Positions 12,701 through 26,699 of a stretch of DNA of 64,000 nucleotides are shown piece by piece. The stretch spans positions 47,529 through 111,528 of the forward strand of contig KB297594.1 in NCBI GenBank assembly GCA_000328365.1. The letters are read 5' to 3'. The position numbers and the translations under genes were made by a program. The stretch is from Capitella teleta. Taxonomy: Eukaryota > Annelida > Polychaeta > Capitellidae. Under the pieces are notes generated by a model, which was given only the letters and a program-made list of their open reading frames with translations, was not told the origin of the DNA and ran no database searches. Positions within the stretch are counted from its first letter, which is position 1. Each line of letters starts with the position of its first letter.

Positions 12701-15700
12701 ACTTTGTGCGCGAACAGATGCGCTGACCAGGGTGGTGTGTCGTCACGGCATCTTAATTGCGCACATTTATGCGGTACCCATGCTCTTACATCACTGTGCA
12801 ATTAAGTGATTTACGTGGCGTGTTTGGGTCATTTCCCGCTTGCTCACTCGGCGGGATCGGCCGGCTGACCAGTGGCCTACTGTTGGGGCTCGCGTCGTGT
12901 CAATGAGGTCATCTCATGGACCACAAAAGGTGTGAGCGCAACCTGGACATCTGCATTCAAAATGACCGCCACACTTTGACACTTCAAAGAGGCTGCGCAT
13001 TGTGCTCTGATCATGCGGCCCAGAGGTCGCCAATTAACTCTGTCGCAGGTATACACATGCGTGAGGTCAAGGGCCGCCTCTCCATGCTCCTGCACCAGGT
13101 GATGTCCTTAAGTGCAATTCTTTAATCAAGCTTAAGCGTCTTAGTCTCACCTGAAGAAGTCGAGAAGTGCCTGAGCCAGGTGGTTGCTCTGTATAGTGTC
13201 ATTTGCATGTAATTCTCAAGAAGCAAAATCAAAAATGGATTCATTGTGAGCAGCCAGAATACAGACAAGCATGAATTCCACCAAACACGAAATGCATGCA
13301 GGAATAGGCGTACATGCACGTACATGCATCAAATCCGTGCCTAAAGCGCATGTATCCCCTGCAGTATATATAGGATCTTTTGAAGCTCTCCTTCCGGGCA
13401 CATCTTCCTTTTCCTTTTATCAGAGTTTGTTAACAAACAGAGAGAAAATCCGTCGATTTGTCTCAGGTGATGAGAGTACTGATAGCCGACTGAGATCAGA
13501 GGAAGGTGTGAAATGACTGAAACAGTTCTTAGGTACACGCACACAGCGGGGGAAAGCCTTTGAAGCATTTGGTACGAAACCGAAATGTTTAGACAGGGAT
13601 ATTGGGCATGCGAAATTAAACACCCCAATGGGAGCTTGGGTTTCTCAATCACCCTCACCACTTGCTGTTTTTTTCTCTTTTGCTACTCAATCATGAATTC
13701 TCCATTTACATTTCGACAATTCCCAGATACAATAAGTTTAACTTTATACGGGCATCTCGCCTGAGAAACAAAAATCGTCTTTTCGAGTTTTCAAACTTCA
13801 CCCTGGAAGTTTATGAGATTGGCGCCTCGACCTTGCACTGCAATAACATTTTCCGACTCCTTTCATATCTCCGCATTTAACGACACCGATGACACGCCTC
13901 AATTAATAAACTTCTCAGCGTCCGTTTTGCACCCATCTCAAATGACCAATACTTGCTGGACATGGCCAGAACGAGCGGGCAGTCTTGCTCCACGCTGCGT
14001 GTCAGAATTCCACTGGTTAATCAGGAATTTATAAAATTTCACATGAGGCTAAATTAATAGAGACACGGCAGAGATTGGCCCTCATTATCACACCTGTGGC
14101 GATCTGATCGGGAAAAACGATTCTAGATAATCACTGTTGAGTAATTTGCTTGATTAGTGTGCAGTTGCTTAGCAACAGAGATATAGCAGAACACTCATAA
14201 GATTGCAACTTGTCCTTGTGCTCAGCGTATTGCAGTTTATATATAGGATAGACCCATGTATGTGTAGCAGAATTAGAGCTCGACATCTGCACCGATGTTT
14301 GCACAGGAGTGCATCGCAGTTGACCTGCGGTGACCTCTTTCACGCTTCATTTGCTCTGCACTTGATTGGCGCAGCGTGAAGTCATCCGCTCTCACAGCCG
14401 ACGCCAATCGATTCGACCTCAGCGCGTCCTAGCATGCAGCCTCTTCACTCAAGACCTCGTAAAACAAACTCGACACTCGCTTCCTGAAAGTTTAATGTCG
14501 CCATACATTAGTTTTCATGGAGCTCGAAGGGCGCTCTTGTCACCTCCGTCTCCTCCTCGCTCTCTTTACCCTGTGACCCGAAGGTCAGAGGTGAAAGTTT
14601 ATGGGCACCCTCAAGATGTTGAGGAGTTTATCCACAAATGGATTCTTTTGAGGAAGGAAATTTAGATTGACCCTGAAAAATTGGAAGAGAAGTCAGTGAA
14701 GAAGAATATACTAAGAGAAATGGGAATAAAGCCTCAAGAGGAAATACCATGGTGTGGAGGCAAGAATAAAATCATAGAGGAAAAATAATTATTCTTCCTC
14801 TATGTTTTTACTTCTTTCCTTTACGCCATGACATTTCCTAATTATTACTCCTATATGTGGTAAAAGGATGCGCATATATGCAAGCAAGACTATATAAGTG
14901 CGATATGGTAAACTACGAATCGTCGAATGAGGATGAATAATATGGAGTGATGAGAAAAGCTGATGTAATTGACATACAAATGACGCGGCGAGCAAATGTC
15001 GACGAGGACTGCCAACAAGAGTTTAGCCTCTGGTCGGTTGAAGATGGTGTTGGCGAATAGAAAGAAACATAAATCAACGGACTATCGCTGGTGTCTCGTT
15101 GTGGTCGCCTGTCATTTCATGCCCATTGCGACCGAACAATGTCACAATGTCCTTGTGAAGCATTCGCGGACAGTGACAGCCAGCAGGCGAGGCTGATGCT
15201 TTGGCAGTAGCCCTCTTTCAACGATTGATTGTTGCCGAATGTGTCATTAGTCTTATGTGCGGCTGTCGTGCAACTAAAGCGAGCGAATTTCGTGGGAGGG
15301 GCCGTTTACCGCAAGACACCTGGTCTGGGTCCCAATTCCAAGATGCTGAGGCACGCGTTGCCATGGAAATTCGAGCACCGTGAAATTTCGCGCAACCGCG
15401 GATAATAGCATTGTCGCAGCGCATAATGCACCTACTTGAGATGGAAACTCGATGTTTTGCTGTGCGTAGTTGGTGGCTGTGAGAGGGTCTTTTTTACGGA
15501 GGCAAATTAATTACGATATTAAAAAAAGAATGGGGGCTGCATTTGTGTTTGATGGGGAAAATGGGCAAAGCAGTTAAGCGTTAAAACCCTCAAAGCGGAA
15601 TGAACAGGGGGAGGAGAGAAGGGTACTTGTAACACGATAACAAAAGCCCCATCGAAGCAAGGAAATCATTCTCATTGGATCAAGGGTTAAAAAGGAAACA

Positions 15701-18700
15701 TGTTGACATTGAACTTGTATGATTTAAAAAAAGAAACACCTTCCACTACAGAGAGGTGTCCGGTGCTTCTGTTTACTCAACAGGTTGCTCTCAGGGGGAC
15801 CTGATTGTTCTGCTACCTGCGCATCACAGGTGATCAACCCCGCCGGCTATGCACACCGGTGTGGTTGCAGCAAACGCTAAACTTTCATGGATAAACACGC
15901 ACGTAACAGTCACGGATCAAAGATGAAACTCAACTCTGACCTCCAGATGAACCCTGTTGACTTGACATAATATTTAGATGAGCTACTGGCAGGCGACGTT
16001 TCTCCCCGGAGCTCCAGATAACATTGTATTTAATATCTTCGTCTAACTCCTCCCGTTGAAGGAGATCCGCTGCTGGGGACTGTAATTGAGGCGATAGCGA
16101 TCTCTCCTGGGGATTTGCTGAGCATGACACCTCACACGGCAGCTGAGAATTGGCTAATGACCATGTCGAATCAGATTATCGAGCAAAATCAGTTTATTCT
16201 GTCCTCATTAAAGTGCCATCACGCCTAATTTAAAGTTTGTGAATCAACAATGAGTGAATCAACGACTTTGTACTTTTTTTTTTGTTTTTTTTTTTTTTGT
16301 TTTTTTTTGTTACTTTTTTTTGACTTTGTATGGATGCAAGGAAGGGTTATTTCTATTGAATTCTACAGAGCACGTGTTTGACTGCATTATGTTTCATAAA
16401 AAAGAGAGTGTCTGTATAATTATTCTATACCTGAACAATCAAGTGGCTTTCTTTGGCCTACATACGTCTCAACACCTTCAACCAACCTGTAAACAGTGCA
16501 GATATCACCGTGTGATAAATCACAGCGGTGTATATATCCACAGCCCGTTTCATGTTGCCATCCTTACCACTTTCTTAGAGGACAAGATATGCACTCGCTT
16601 AACGAGCCATGCCCGGTTGTGCAATATTGATGGATGGACAAGAGAATGGACAGCACTTCTGATTGATGAGGGTCAGTTCTAAGAGGAGGTGTGTTGTCGT
16701 CCGGTGATGATCCGAATCAACAGTAAACAGATACGACATCAAAGGGAATCGCAGACCACAACACAAACAAGCGAGTTTTAAAAGTCGCTTTTCGAAATCT
16801 CGTTTAAATGCTTTTCTGATAGCTCTGCTACACTAACATCATGTCTGACACACTTCTCTTGTATATTCGGCGCCGAGGCACGTGTCTAAGGACTTCATAC
16901 AAAAGCGGAAAATAAGTGTGCCACTTTTTTATTTTCAAAGTAGGTAAAAAAACAGACAGATGCGGTCAGCATGGGCGATCGAATTAAATGCAAATAAAAT
17001 GATCTTGAAAAAGCTTTTTTGGGTGCAAATTACAGGCTGCTTAACAGGGGTGCGAATGATGAATACCCGTGCATAGATGCATTAGCAATTAGAGGTGAGC
17101 AATTCTACTTCCCATCCTGGTGTCTTTTTAACTCTATTCCTTTAAGTGAACCAAATCAAGCGTGTGGTCGTGCGTATTCTACTGGTGTCACCTACTTAAG
17201 CGGGTCTTTATGGTCGCTTTGAAAAACTAAAAAATATTATGATTACAGACTGAACCGAAATCAAAACAGACCTTGCTCGCTTTACGTCAATATTGGCGGC
17301 AACGGGCGTGCGTTGCTAGCTCGTTAATTCACGCTTGCATTCAAAATCATTCTGACACATTTTACGCAAAATTGATAATCGGAAAAAAAGTGCATCACCA
17401 CTTCCCTCCTATTTGGCCAATTTTGATATTTTATTTTTGTTTAACTCAAAAATTTGAAATGAGTCTCATTAAGGATGATAATATTATGTGGAGTGACCAG
17501 CATGAGTAGGCCTCTGCGGACTTGACTTACTCAGTGACATGTTAAAGATGTTTCAACAGGTTCTCCTAATGAGTGAAACGTTCACAGAGACGCGGATGTC
17601 AATGACATTATATACTCAATAGCTGATAATAAAAACCCATCAGTATTATACTACTCTAGCAACATAACATTGAATTATGCATTTAATGTCGGCACATTAT
17701 GATACAGCTCTTCTTTTGTAGTTTTGTGTACAATCACCTGTTGCCATGGTTACTTAGCCTCGCAGGGGGTCGTCGCTGATTGGTTGTCTCCGTTCGGCTG
17801 ATGCTTGTTTCGATTAATCGGTGCTTTAGCGATGATCGCCTCATCATTGTCGCATCTGTTGGTCGTAAAATAGATAATTAAAAGGTGTGAGCATTCACCT
17901 GTCCTCGTAAACTTCGCAAACCCATCGAAGGTGGATGATAATGATGCCTCCGTAGATTACGAATCAAAACACGGGATAACAGCGGGGTTGATTTGCTTCC
18001 ATCATCCGCGGAGATTTAGGGAATTCAAATTAGCACGGCTGACAGGTTGATATTGAGAACATTATGCAACTTTTAGCGGGAAACTATTACATCATGTTGT
18101 ATTTACATGGGAAAATTATTAATTAGGATTCTCTGGGGAGAAAGTGGGCGGAGCATAAACTGGATATGGTAATGGGATAACGTGTTACTTTTGGGCTATG
18201 ACGTTCCATTCCCGACGCTGGTGTCACGTTGAAAACCCGCCTATCGCATCCTGTTTAACAACTCGCCATATCGGTGGTAAAGTCTTCCCCGAATCAGTGA
18301 ATCACATCGTCTGCAAGCTCTCGCAGCCTCAGGCCAAGAAAACGCAACGACGCTTCGGGTTATAATTTTCCGGCGTTGCGTGACGGCATTATAGTTCTCG
18401 TTGTGGCCACGGGGTGGCGCTGCGATGAGCACAAGAACGCGAATCCCATCGCAGTACTCTGAGGTCTCGGGGTAGGGAAGGGGGGGGGGCCCTCCAGGGT
18501 GGGATGAATGCAGTCTCAGACATGAGAATTGTACGGACTCGGCGACGGTTCCGCTAGCTTTTACAGCCAAAAATATGATTAGAGCCCTATAAACAATGTC
18601 CCAATCCTTTAGTGAGTTATGTCGCTCGCCTCTCGAGGATAATTCGTGTGTCTGAGACGGTGTTATAGGAGAGAGTGATATACGAATGCAGGTGTCAGAA

Positions 18701-20230
18701 TACAGGTCTCCTCTCACGTAGAAATGCTCGTCCTTGGATTGAAGTTTGAACCAATGATAGCTAATTGACAATTACTGTGTTGTGTGTATACTGAGCTGTC
18801 ATTTCAAATTTCCAATAGATTCGTGCTAATAAAGAGACAGCACTGCCCAGTGCACATCGCTTCACAACCCAATGCCCTCTCTCTGCCAAGGGCAGTGCAT
18901 GGTCCCACGCCCTGATGCATCTCTTTCCTGACACGCTGCAATGATATACGCCAGGGCTCTTCCCTAAGCAGCCTGGTCAGACCCTGCTGTGGATTAGGGC
19001 GATCTTATGTAACCTCTTTTCGAATTCCCACGGACCAGGAGGGCATAACAAATTACCTCCGGTCACCGACGGCAACTTTCAAATTGATCTCATAAATATC
19101 TGATTATGTAAGCAACTCATCCCTCTTTGATTTCAATTGCTGATATTGTATATGCGGACATGGAATATCTGGTTAAACTCACGATTAGCTTAATTGCTAG
19201 GGAAGATTTGCATCTCTGTGAGATGCACCCGAGAACTTAAAGCATTCAATTCTTTGGATCCAGGTATTTTATTGACAATCGGTACATGTATTTGTGTTAA
19301 CGTATAACTGGATTCGTTTCATGCGGTTATTGCAATGTGCATTAATGCGCTTAAACGGTTTTAAGATGGTGAAAGCCTTGGTAATTATATAAGCACCTAG
19401 AATGATCGTGTGTTTTGTTGTTCCTACGTGTAGTATAAGTGCATATTGTAAATATACTTCACTGCTACTGCATGTATCCACACATCCCGGCCCTATCACT
19501 CAATGCATTCCTGTGTTCAGGCTCTGTGTGGATTAGAATAAAAAGAATTGTTTACTCTTTAATCTGCAGATAATTTCACGATTGGAAACATTCTGCTTAA
19601 TCTCGGCCTATGCATGATGCGCTAATGCAAAGGTATATGCAGGCGTGTGTTACAACTTCACACTTGCATCTTAATTACGCAATTTTGCGTTTCGTAAAAA
19701 TTGATAAATGTACATAACTATGTTTTTGTACATGTGTATAAACCTGTATTCGATCACCATGTGTTTAGGGGACATTTCAATCCACAGTATAAGTCAGGAT
19801 TCATATCACAATATGTATGACCGTTATATGCATAATTCCATAATTCTGTTCCACCTCATTTTCATTACATACCACGTGTGTTTAATACTGTTAAATGTAT
19901 AAATTGAGCAAATCACAGCTCGCGCGAATTACTCGTATCTTCTTGCCAGTGGAAACCCCTCCTCCCTTTTGCATCGTTTAGCTGCATGATTCCACATGTT
20001 GCGTAACTAACAGCATAATGCTCCGTGAAATTCCGTCTATGCATCTAATAACAACCAGACATTGGATACTTTTCTGAACATTTGGTCCATCAAATTGTTA
20101 CATAAAACCCCTGCAAACTCCCGCAGATTTCGTAACGATGCGTTGTCATCGCATTTAGCCCCATTTGGAGCATAACGCGCTTCCCTCTCCTCCCATCTGT
20201 TCCGCTCCCCTGACCCCCTCTCCAGGGAGC
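9800..20230. other. 10-kb gene-free block upstream of the RhoGEF gene, candidate regulatory domain
   Basis: I found no spliceable or homologous coding sequence and none of the SINE, LINE or MITE families seen elsewhere in the window. The DNA is less AT-rich than the flanks from about 12 kb on. It contains many homeodomain-type cores, for example a pair of CTAATTAG words at 12409-12440 in an otherwise G/C-balanced stretch. Only one TCATAACGC word occurs (11267-11277). The longest open frame, 176 codons on - at 18241-18771, has no recognisable domain. The block sits directly 5' of a CCAAT/TATA promoter, so a cis-regulatory role is plausible but unproven. Confidence 0.35.
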
Positions 20231-20280
20231 CAACCAATCAGCGCGCAGAGAGGGAGGGCCTTCCCCCTCGCGTATTTATA
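20231..20280 (+). promoter_or_regulatory. CCAAT and TATA core promoter of the RhoGEF gene
   Basis: CAACCAATCAGCG at 20231-20243 contains a CCAAT box. TATTTATA at 20273-20280 is a TATA-like element about 40 bp downstream. A transcription start near 20305-20310 would leave about 85 bp of 5' UTR before the ATG at 20394. Confidence 0.6.
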
Positions 20281-20393
20281 GCGCCTCTCCTTCCCTAGGA
20301 TACGCATTTCGGACTTCATTCCCCATGACGCTGCCATTATAATTCGATCTTTGATTTACTCATCAAGTTAATAGCTCGAACGATTCTTCCAGT

Positions 20394-23300
20394 ATGTTCT
20401 GTGGGGTGAAGAGAGCGCGCAGCAGCGTGACTTCGGTCGACCGGGACGCCTCTGTTCATTACGGACATGATTGTCTGCCATCGAAGAGGAGATCCAGACG
20501 AGGCAAGAAGATCGCCATCGAGGATAAGGAGAACGCTCATCGACCCAGTCCTGCCAGCAAGCGGACACCAAAGAGGCCCAACGACTCCTTCGCAGCTCAT
20601 CGTCCATGGGTCAACAGCAGCTTCGTCCCATTCTTCTCGCCTGCCGCTGCTCGCGTGGATCTAGATGACACTTACTGTGAGATGTCACTCAGCTACAACC
20701 AACCCAGCGTCTTCACGGCCAGCCTCAACAGCCAGACCTACGATTACTCTCCAGATCAGACGCTCCAGTCCTCTACGGATCCAGGCACGCCGATTAACGT
20801 CTCTATGGTTACCACATCATCCCGTCCTGATCCAGTAAAATCTATGACCGGATTGAGCGATTACTCGTTCCTAAGCTCTGAGAATACGATCCCAACTCCC
20901 AAACAAACCCTGGAGTGGTCATCCATTAGCGCATCCACTGACCCTTCGGTGGTCAGCGGCGCTGACCACACCCTTGAGATGGACAAACAGACCGAAGATG
21001 AAGAACCGACGCTGAGCTCGGAAGCAAACACTTCGGAAATCTCCGGAGATCTTTCCTCTCGTTCACCTGTTATCGTCCACCGTAAGATTAAAGGTAAGTC
21101 TGCTTTCCATAATTCATAATTACGTCATTAATCACTAAACACACAAAGTTGGTCAATGATTCCCCCTCAATTAAAATATCTCTCACTTGCTATGCATATA
21201 ATTAGCTGACCAGTGCCCATAATTGATGCTGCTTATCAACGGCTGCTGCCATACTCCCCATTGTTTCTCAATCGTGTGCCCAATTACCCGGCAGATCTCC
21301 CCTTGAAGTTTTAACCTTGTTTTCCGCCGCTTCAACTTGAAACATTTGATTGCGTAACAATGTCGTGCTCTTGTCTAATTGATAAAGAATACCTCCTTCA
21401 ATGATGGGTGTGTGCGGGTCATTTCTACGCAGATAAACATCCCCCCGTGCCAGCCGAATGGCGATTATAACCCCTCTTTCAACAAAAACTCAAAGTATTC
21501 TAAAGTCATCTAATGACACGCTATGATTTGGAGTATTGTGATTCCTTAAACCCATTGTGGTCACTCAGCAAATGATCTTCTGGTCTCGGAATTAAATCTC
21601 GGATCAAATTAACGGTGTTGAAGCTCATCTGTGGCAGATGTCTTCGTGAACATGCTTTCATTCGTTTGAAACCCGAAATATTTCTTTCACTGGTCAGAAC
21701 TGGTCATCCTAATTCACATGCAAGACATGTCCGGCAAGAGTCAACCCCTCGATGCCCTCGAGTTTCATGTCCGGTTCACTCAATCAAAGACCGAGGGGTC
21801 AAAGTAGGACTGCCCCTCTGTCCAGTCCTGGCTACAAGTTTTGATGAGATGACCCTCTCATAACTGTACCTCATCCCTCGATGGTTGACCTCAAAGGTCA
21901 CGATGGGAGGAAAGTTTTAGAGTGGGCACGACCATCTGGGGTTGGGATGAATGCCTCCGCTGAGTGAGATGAATCGCAGCATCAAAGCGCGAATGATTCA
22001 ACCGAATATGAATAATTATATTGAACCGGGTTTTTAGGGAATTTTTTCCTCTTTTTTTTTTTTTTTTTTTTTTTTCATTAGATGCCACGAAAATCCGAAT
22101 GCTTTGGAAAAAAACATAAAGTCGGATTTTTATTTCATCGACTCGTGTCGATAAAGACGGATAAAGATCAGAACTGATGCGATAACGAGTTTGTGAATAG
22201 TCTTAAGTATTCTATAATTAACTCATCAGAGCCTCTACATTCAGCGTAAATCACTCACATTGTTGACCTCCGGGCTCGGAACATAAACATGAGAACGATT
22301 TGGTTACGAGTGTCAATGTTGACCAAATTCCTTTCTTGCATTGAAGATTCGAGTTGAAAGCGCGCGTCGTTCGTTTGTTCAAGGCCTGGCTCAGTTACGA
22401 GATCCCTTTGATGAATTAATCAGTGACGTCATTCAGCCATCCAAACTTCGAATCAAATCAACACGTGTCACCGGAATTTTCCCGCCTTTCAGCTCACATC
22501 ATAACGCACTCCACATGTACTCATATTTAAGCCTATACTAATGCAATCCTATAATTATGCATGACAATACCAGTAGTAATCACGCAAACAGACCACCACG
22601 CACTTCACGGTTAATAACTAATTACCCACGCCCTGTATCACCATTTCACACTTCTGCTCACCTGAACTCTAACCTCGTCTTTTCAATTGCAGGTCTTCTC
22701 CGCATTGCCGTCGATCTCCTTGAAGAGGATGATGACATTGTCGTCGTACGAGGTAATAACTGTCAATGGATTGATTGTTTTATTACGCAAACAAATGCTC
22801 ACTGAGTTTACCTACGGGCGTTTGTTATATACCGCTTATGCTCACATATTGTTTACCTTAGAATCAGTTCGTCTGGACTGGCGACTGACACGCTCAAAAG
22901 TGGATACCCTAGATTATTAATTTATTTTGCGAATAGGCACTCGACACCTGGGGTGTAGACCCCTATGTTGTGGGTTAATGCTGAGTGTATATAAAATAAT
23001 TTGGCGTTTTTAGATACTAAACGTGCTTTTATTTCTCCACAGTTCTGGAAGGAAAAGGAATCAAAGGTTCTGACACTTTTGTACAGGTGAGAAATCATTT
23101 TACAATTTATCCTTGTTTGAACTTGCTTTAGATTACGCTTTTAAATAGCGAATGCGTGTCGGGAGTATAGTAGTATAGCCATACACTTCTCTTTAGGCTT
23201 TAGGCATACGGTGCAAACGAATTTACGGGCACTTACCTCGCATCGAAGCTCGTACCTGGATGGTCAGACAGCGGTGACCTATCACGGATGTAATGATCAA

Positions 23301-26300
23301 CAATTACGGATGAAAAATTAGCTGATCTGACCGTCTGCATTACGGTGATATATGACGGTGACACTCGGCGCAGACAGCCACCCGAACAGCGCTCACAAAT
23401 GGCCCTCTTCTCGACCGCGCAGTGCATAAACGATCAAGTACCATTAGCTCCATTGGGGTTCTTTCACTAATTATCCTTCACTTGTATTTCTGTCGTGATC
23501 AGAGTGATTTACGTTGATGAATCTCCAGACTGAGAAAATGCAATCGTCCTGACTGGGCTCTGTGCAATATCATATATAAACGCCGTCGATGACTGTCCAG
23601 TCTCACACCAGTACTGACCTACCTCTCCTCTACGCAGACACAGTTTATACTTGACGGGAAGCCCATCGAAGGAACATCTCGCCGTTCGCAAGTATTTCGC
23701 CAAAGTTCTTCTCCAGCCTACAACCACAGTGTGACTCTGTAAGTTTTTACTATATAGTCGAATTCTTTATAACACTGGTTATCATTCAGCACCATGTCCA
23801 GAAACATGTCTCAGCAACGTCTTATGGTTTCGGTGCTCGAGCAAACTCGGCAAACTCGCCAAGGATACGACGGGTAAGATCTCGCACGCCTCACAAACAC
23901 CTTCCTATAACACTCTTGATTATCACAGGTCAACGGAAAACATGCTCGGTTGCATGTCGTTCAAGGTCTCAAGCATGGTATCCAGAACCAGGCGACAAGT
24001 TGTCTCAACCAAGTCCTCCACTGAGAGTTGGTACTGTCTGCTACCAGAGGGCATGGGGCTCACCAAACATATGCCCCTAACTGACAAACTCATTCCTAAA
24101 GTATTCGGCGGACAAGACCAATGCTGTAAGTCAATATTATACTATTATATGCTGTGGTATCCATATACTTACCTGTCCATATTTCTGATCTTCAGCGTTC
24201 GTATGCGATACCAGCACAGAGGCTCCATGCACGCCCATTCTAAAAGCGACGAAGATTGTCATTCCTAAAGCGATTGATGGATACGGATTCACGGTGAAGG
24301 GCTCAAAGCCCGTGAGGGTCGGAAGAGTGACACAGGGCAGTACATCCTACTCATCTGGTTTGCTCCACGACGACTACATCCTGACCATCAACGGCAAGGA
24401 TGTTTCCCAGTCGAGTCCAACGACGGTAGCTAAGATCGTCAGGTATGCCAGCGTATTCCTGGTGTGTCAATATATTTACCTGTGTTTCTCGTATTCAGAG
24501 ATTCCTCTGTGCAAGTCGCAATGGAAATCCTGCGACCTGTCACATCCGTCGACAAGAGAGCAGTTACGACCGGCTCATCCAATCTAGCATCAGCATCAGC
24601 GTGGAACCCTGGACTAAGCATCATTCAAGAAGACAGGACCCTGGAAAGAAAGGCTCGGCTATCTGTGTCCAATACCAAGGACTCTTTGCTGTACAATGAA
24701 ACTTACCGCGAATCACCAGCAACCAAGTGGAATCCTGACATCAGTTTTATTGCCCATGCAGCTGATCCAAAATCTAACTTCATGAACGAGTCATCGCTGT
24801 ACGAGGAGGTTGATGATCCTTCGTTCCTTGAGGAAGGATTCCACACCACCAATGACATCTCAATAGAAGACAGCTGGATTGAGGACACGGCCGAGAGTGC
24901 AATGAACTCAGTGTGGTCCGAGGCGACTACTCTGGATTCCTGTCTTGCTGATGAGGTAAAATATTTGTTTCTCTTATCAAATGGATGTTAACCTCAAGAT
25001 TTAGTTTCATTCTGCGCAAAAGAAGATTGTAAGATGCCAACAATGCTTCGTGAACTCGATGACTAAAGGCGTTCAACAGTTTTCGAAGCCTTTGAGATAT
25101 CGAATTCTGCGTTCTCACCAACACTCTACTCTTTTCCAGAATGTTGACAAGGTAAGACTGGTGATCCTCTCTTTGCAGTGCATTCATGTATTTCTGCTTC
25201 TTTCTTTGTGTTCTTATCGTGCAGCTGGTTGTGGTGTGCGATTGGTTGCTGAAGGATCTCACCTCAGCAGTTGAGAGTTCTGTTGGGGACTTCGTCGACG
25301 TTTTTTCACGAAGGGTGAGTTGAGTGTTGCACGAAATTTCCTCCACTGATATTTATTTGCGTTTACAGCTGAATCTGGTGTGTGAAGCTTTTCAAATCTA
25401 CCTGAGCGGATTGCCCAAAGCGTTGACACTTCTGCAACAGTTGAATCAGAACAGAGATTTCGTGGCTTTCCTCAACTCATCCTACCAGAAAGACTTCATC
25501 ATGACCATGGAGAACTTCCTGGAGAAACCAGTCCAGGTATATATCCCACATGAGTAACACTAGGAACGTGTGTGAAATGCGCATGTTTTCTCCTTCCAGC
25601 ACATCATTGAGTTGGTTTCTCTGTTGGAATGTTTCAAATCAAGTTCTACGGAATCCGAGAAAACGCATTTGGATTCAGTGATTGATGGTAAGATCCCTGG
25701 ATGTGAATCGTGGTTTCTTTCAACTCGTGATTTACGCATTTGCAGCGTTGAAGAATAGCGTGGAAAATGCCGCCAGTGCCGATCGCAAAAGGTCATCGAC
25801 CCTCAGCCGACTCAGTTCGAGCAGCTTGGACTCTGGGATCAGCCAATGTTCGACGTTCTCCAACAGCCGCGCGCCGCGAGGCTCATCGCTACTGGCGAAC
25901 AATGCGTGCACTTCACAACACTTGAATGGTTCATCCGGCTACATGAGCATGTCCAGGCTGACCGACTCACAACTCAACCGATCAAACAATATTGATCAGC
26001 CCTTGAATGACCTTCAAAACCGGCTCAACTTCAGCGCCAACATCAAGGTATGCACGACAACCCCACACTCTCAAGTAACCTTTATTCTCTCTTCTTGTCA
26101 ACAGCCGTTCAATGTCGCCGCTCCACACAGACACATCGTGTTCAACAGTGACGTCACTTATGGTGCGCATCCCTGCACGGCGTGGCTCTGCAATGATCTT
26201 CTCCTGCTGACGTCACGGGGGGTGTCCGCTCAAGTTCTTGCAGCTCCCGTTTTCCTGAAGGACATCGTAGAAATGGACTTTGTCAGTGATGATGGTATGT

Positions 26301-26490
26301 CTCTTGATCTATCCCAGTGTTCTCCAATCTAATTTACATCTTGTTCCTCTCTTTAGATTGTAAATTCTCTCTGACGTCATCATCGGAAATGAAACCGATC
26401 GAATTGTCGACATCGAATTCTGGGGAGAAACATGCGTGGAGGAGTCTACTGCAGCATCATCATCGCCAAGCGAAGTGCTTAACGTGTTGA
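20394..26490 (+). CDS. Multidomain Rho guanine nucleotide exchange factor (C2-PDZ-DH-PH)
   Basis: Fifteen exons join in frame to 1002 residues: 20394-21093, 22693-22752, 23043-23086, 23638-23738, 23790-23873, 23929-24125, 24196-24442, 24499-24955, 25005-25151, 25225-25314, 25369-25536, 25600-25687, 25746-26047, 26105-26294 and 26357-26490. Residues 1-233 are basic then Ser/Thr-rich and disordered. A C2-like fold spans about 234-395 (GLLRIAVDLLEEDDD through ESWYCLLPEG). A PDZ domain spans about 414-491 (KIVIPKAIDGYGFTVKG, then a GLLHDDYILTING segment). A DH domain spans about 631-805 (FSKPLRYRIL, LFQNV, the LEKPVQHIIEL helix). A PH domain spans about 896-1000, with the C-terminal helix containing W. 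The protein ends KCLTC, a CaaX-like terminus. The C2-PDZ pair resembles that of RGS3-type proteins, but here it leads to a GEF instead of an RGS domain. It is expected to load GTP onto Rho GTPases at membranes or junctions. Confidence 0.88.
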
Positions 26491-26699
26491 GATTACATAA
26501 TTATATTCCCTGTTGTTGATTTTGCTCATTTGTAAATACACTCGCTGTTCATCTCATCTCTAGTATTTATTTTTGCTTAACCAGGAACGTCGGACTGTTG
26601 ATTTACAACCTCTTTATACTTGAAGAAAAAGGCAACTTGACTTATTGTCATTGTACATGTAAATACTGTTGAATATTGTTGATTTATGAATAATACACG

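Noticed and set aside
16254-16682. 142-codon plus-strand frame starting with poly-Phe
   Set aside because: Its start is a T-rich low-complexity run and the remainder shows no conserved pattern.
18241-18771. 176-codon open frame on the minus strand
   Set aside because: It is long, but has no recognised domain, no splice or poly(A) context and irregular composition; I treat it as chance in moderately GC-rich DNA. A transcript would change this.
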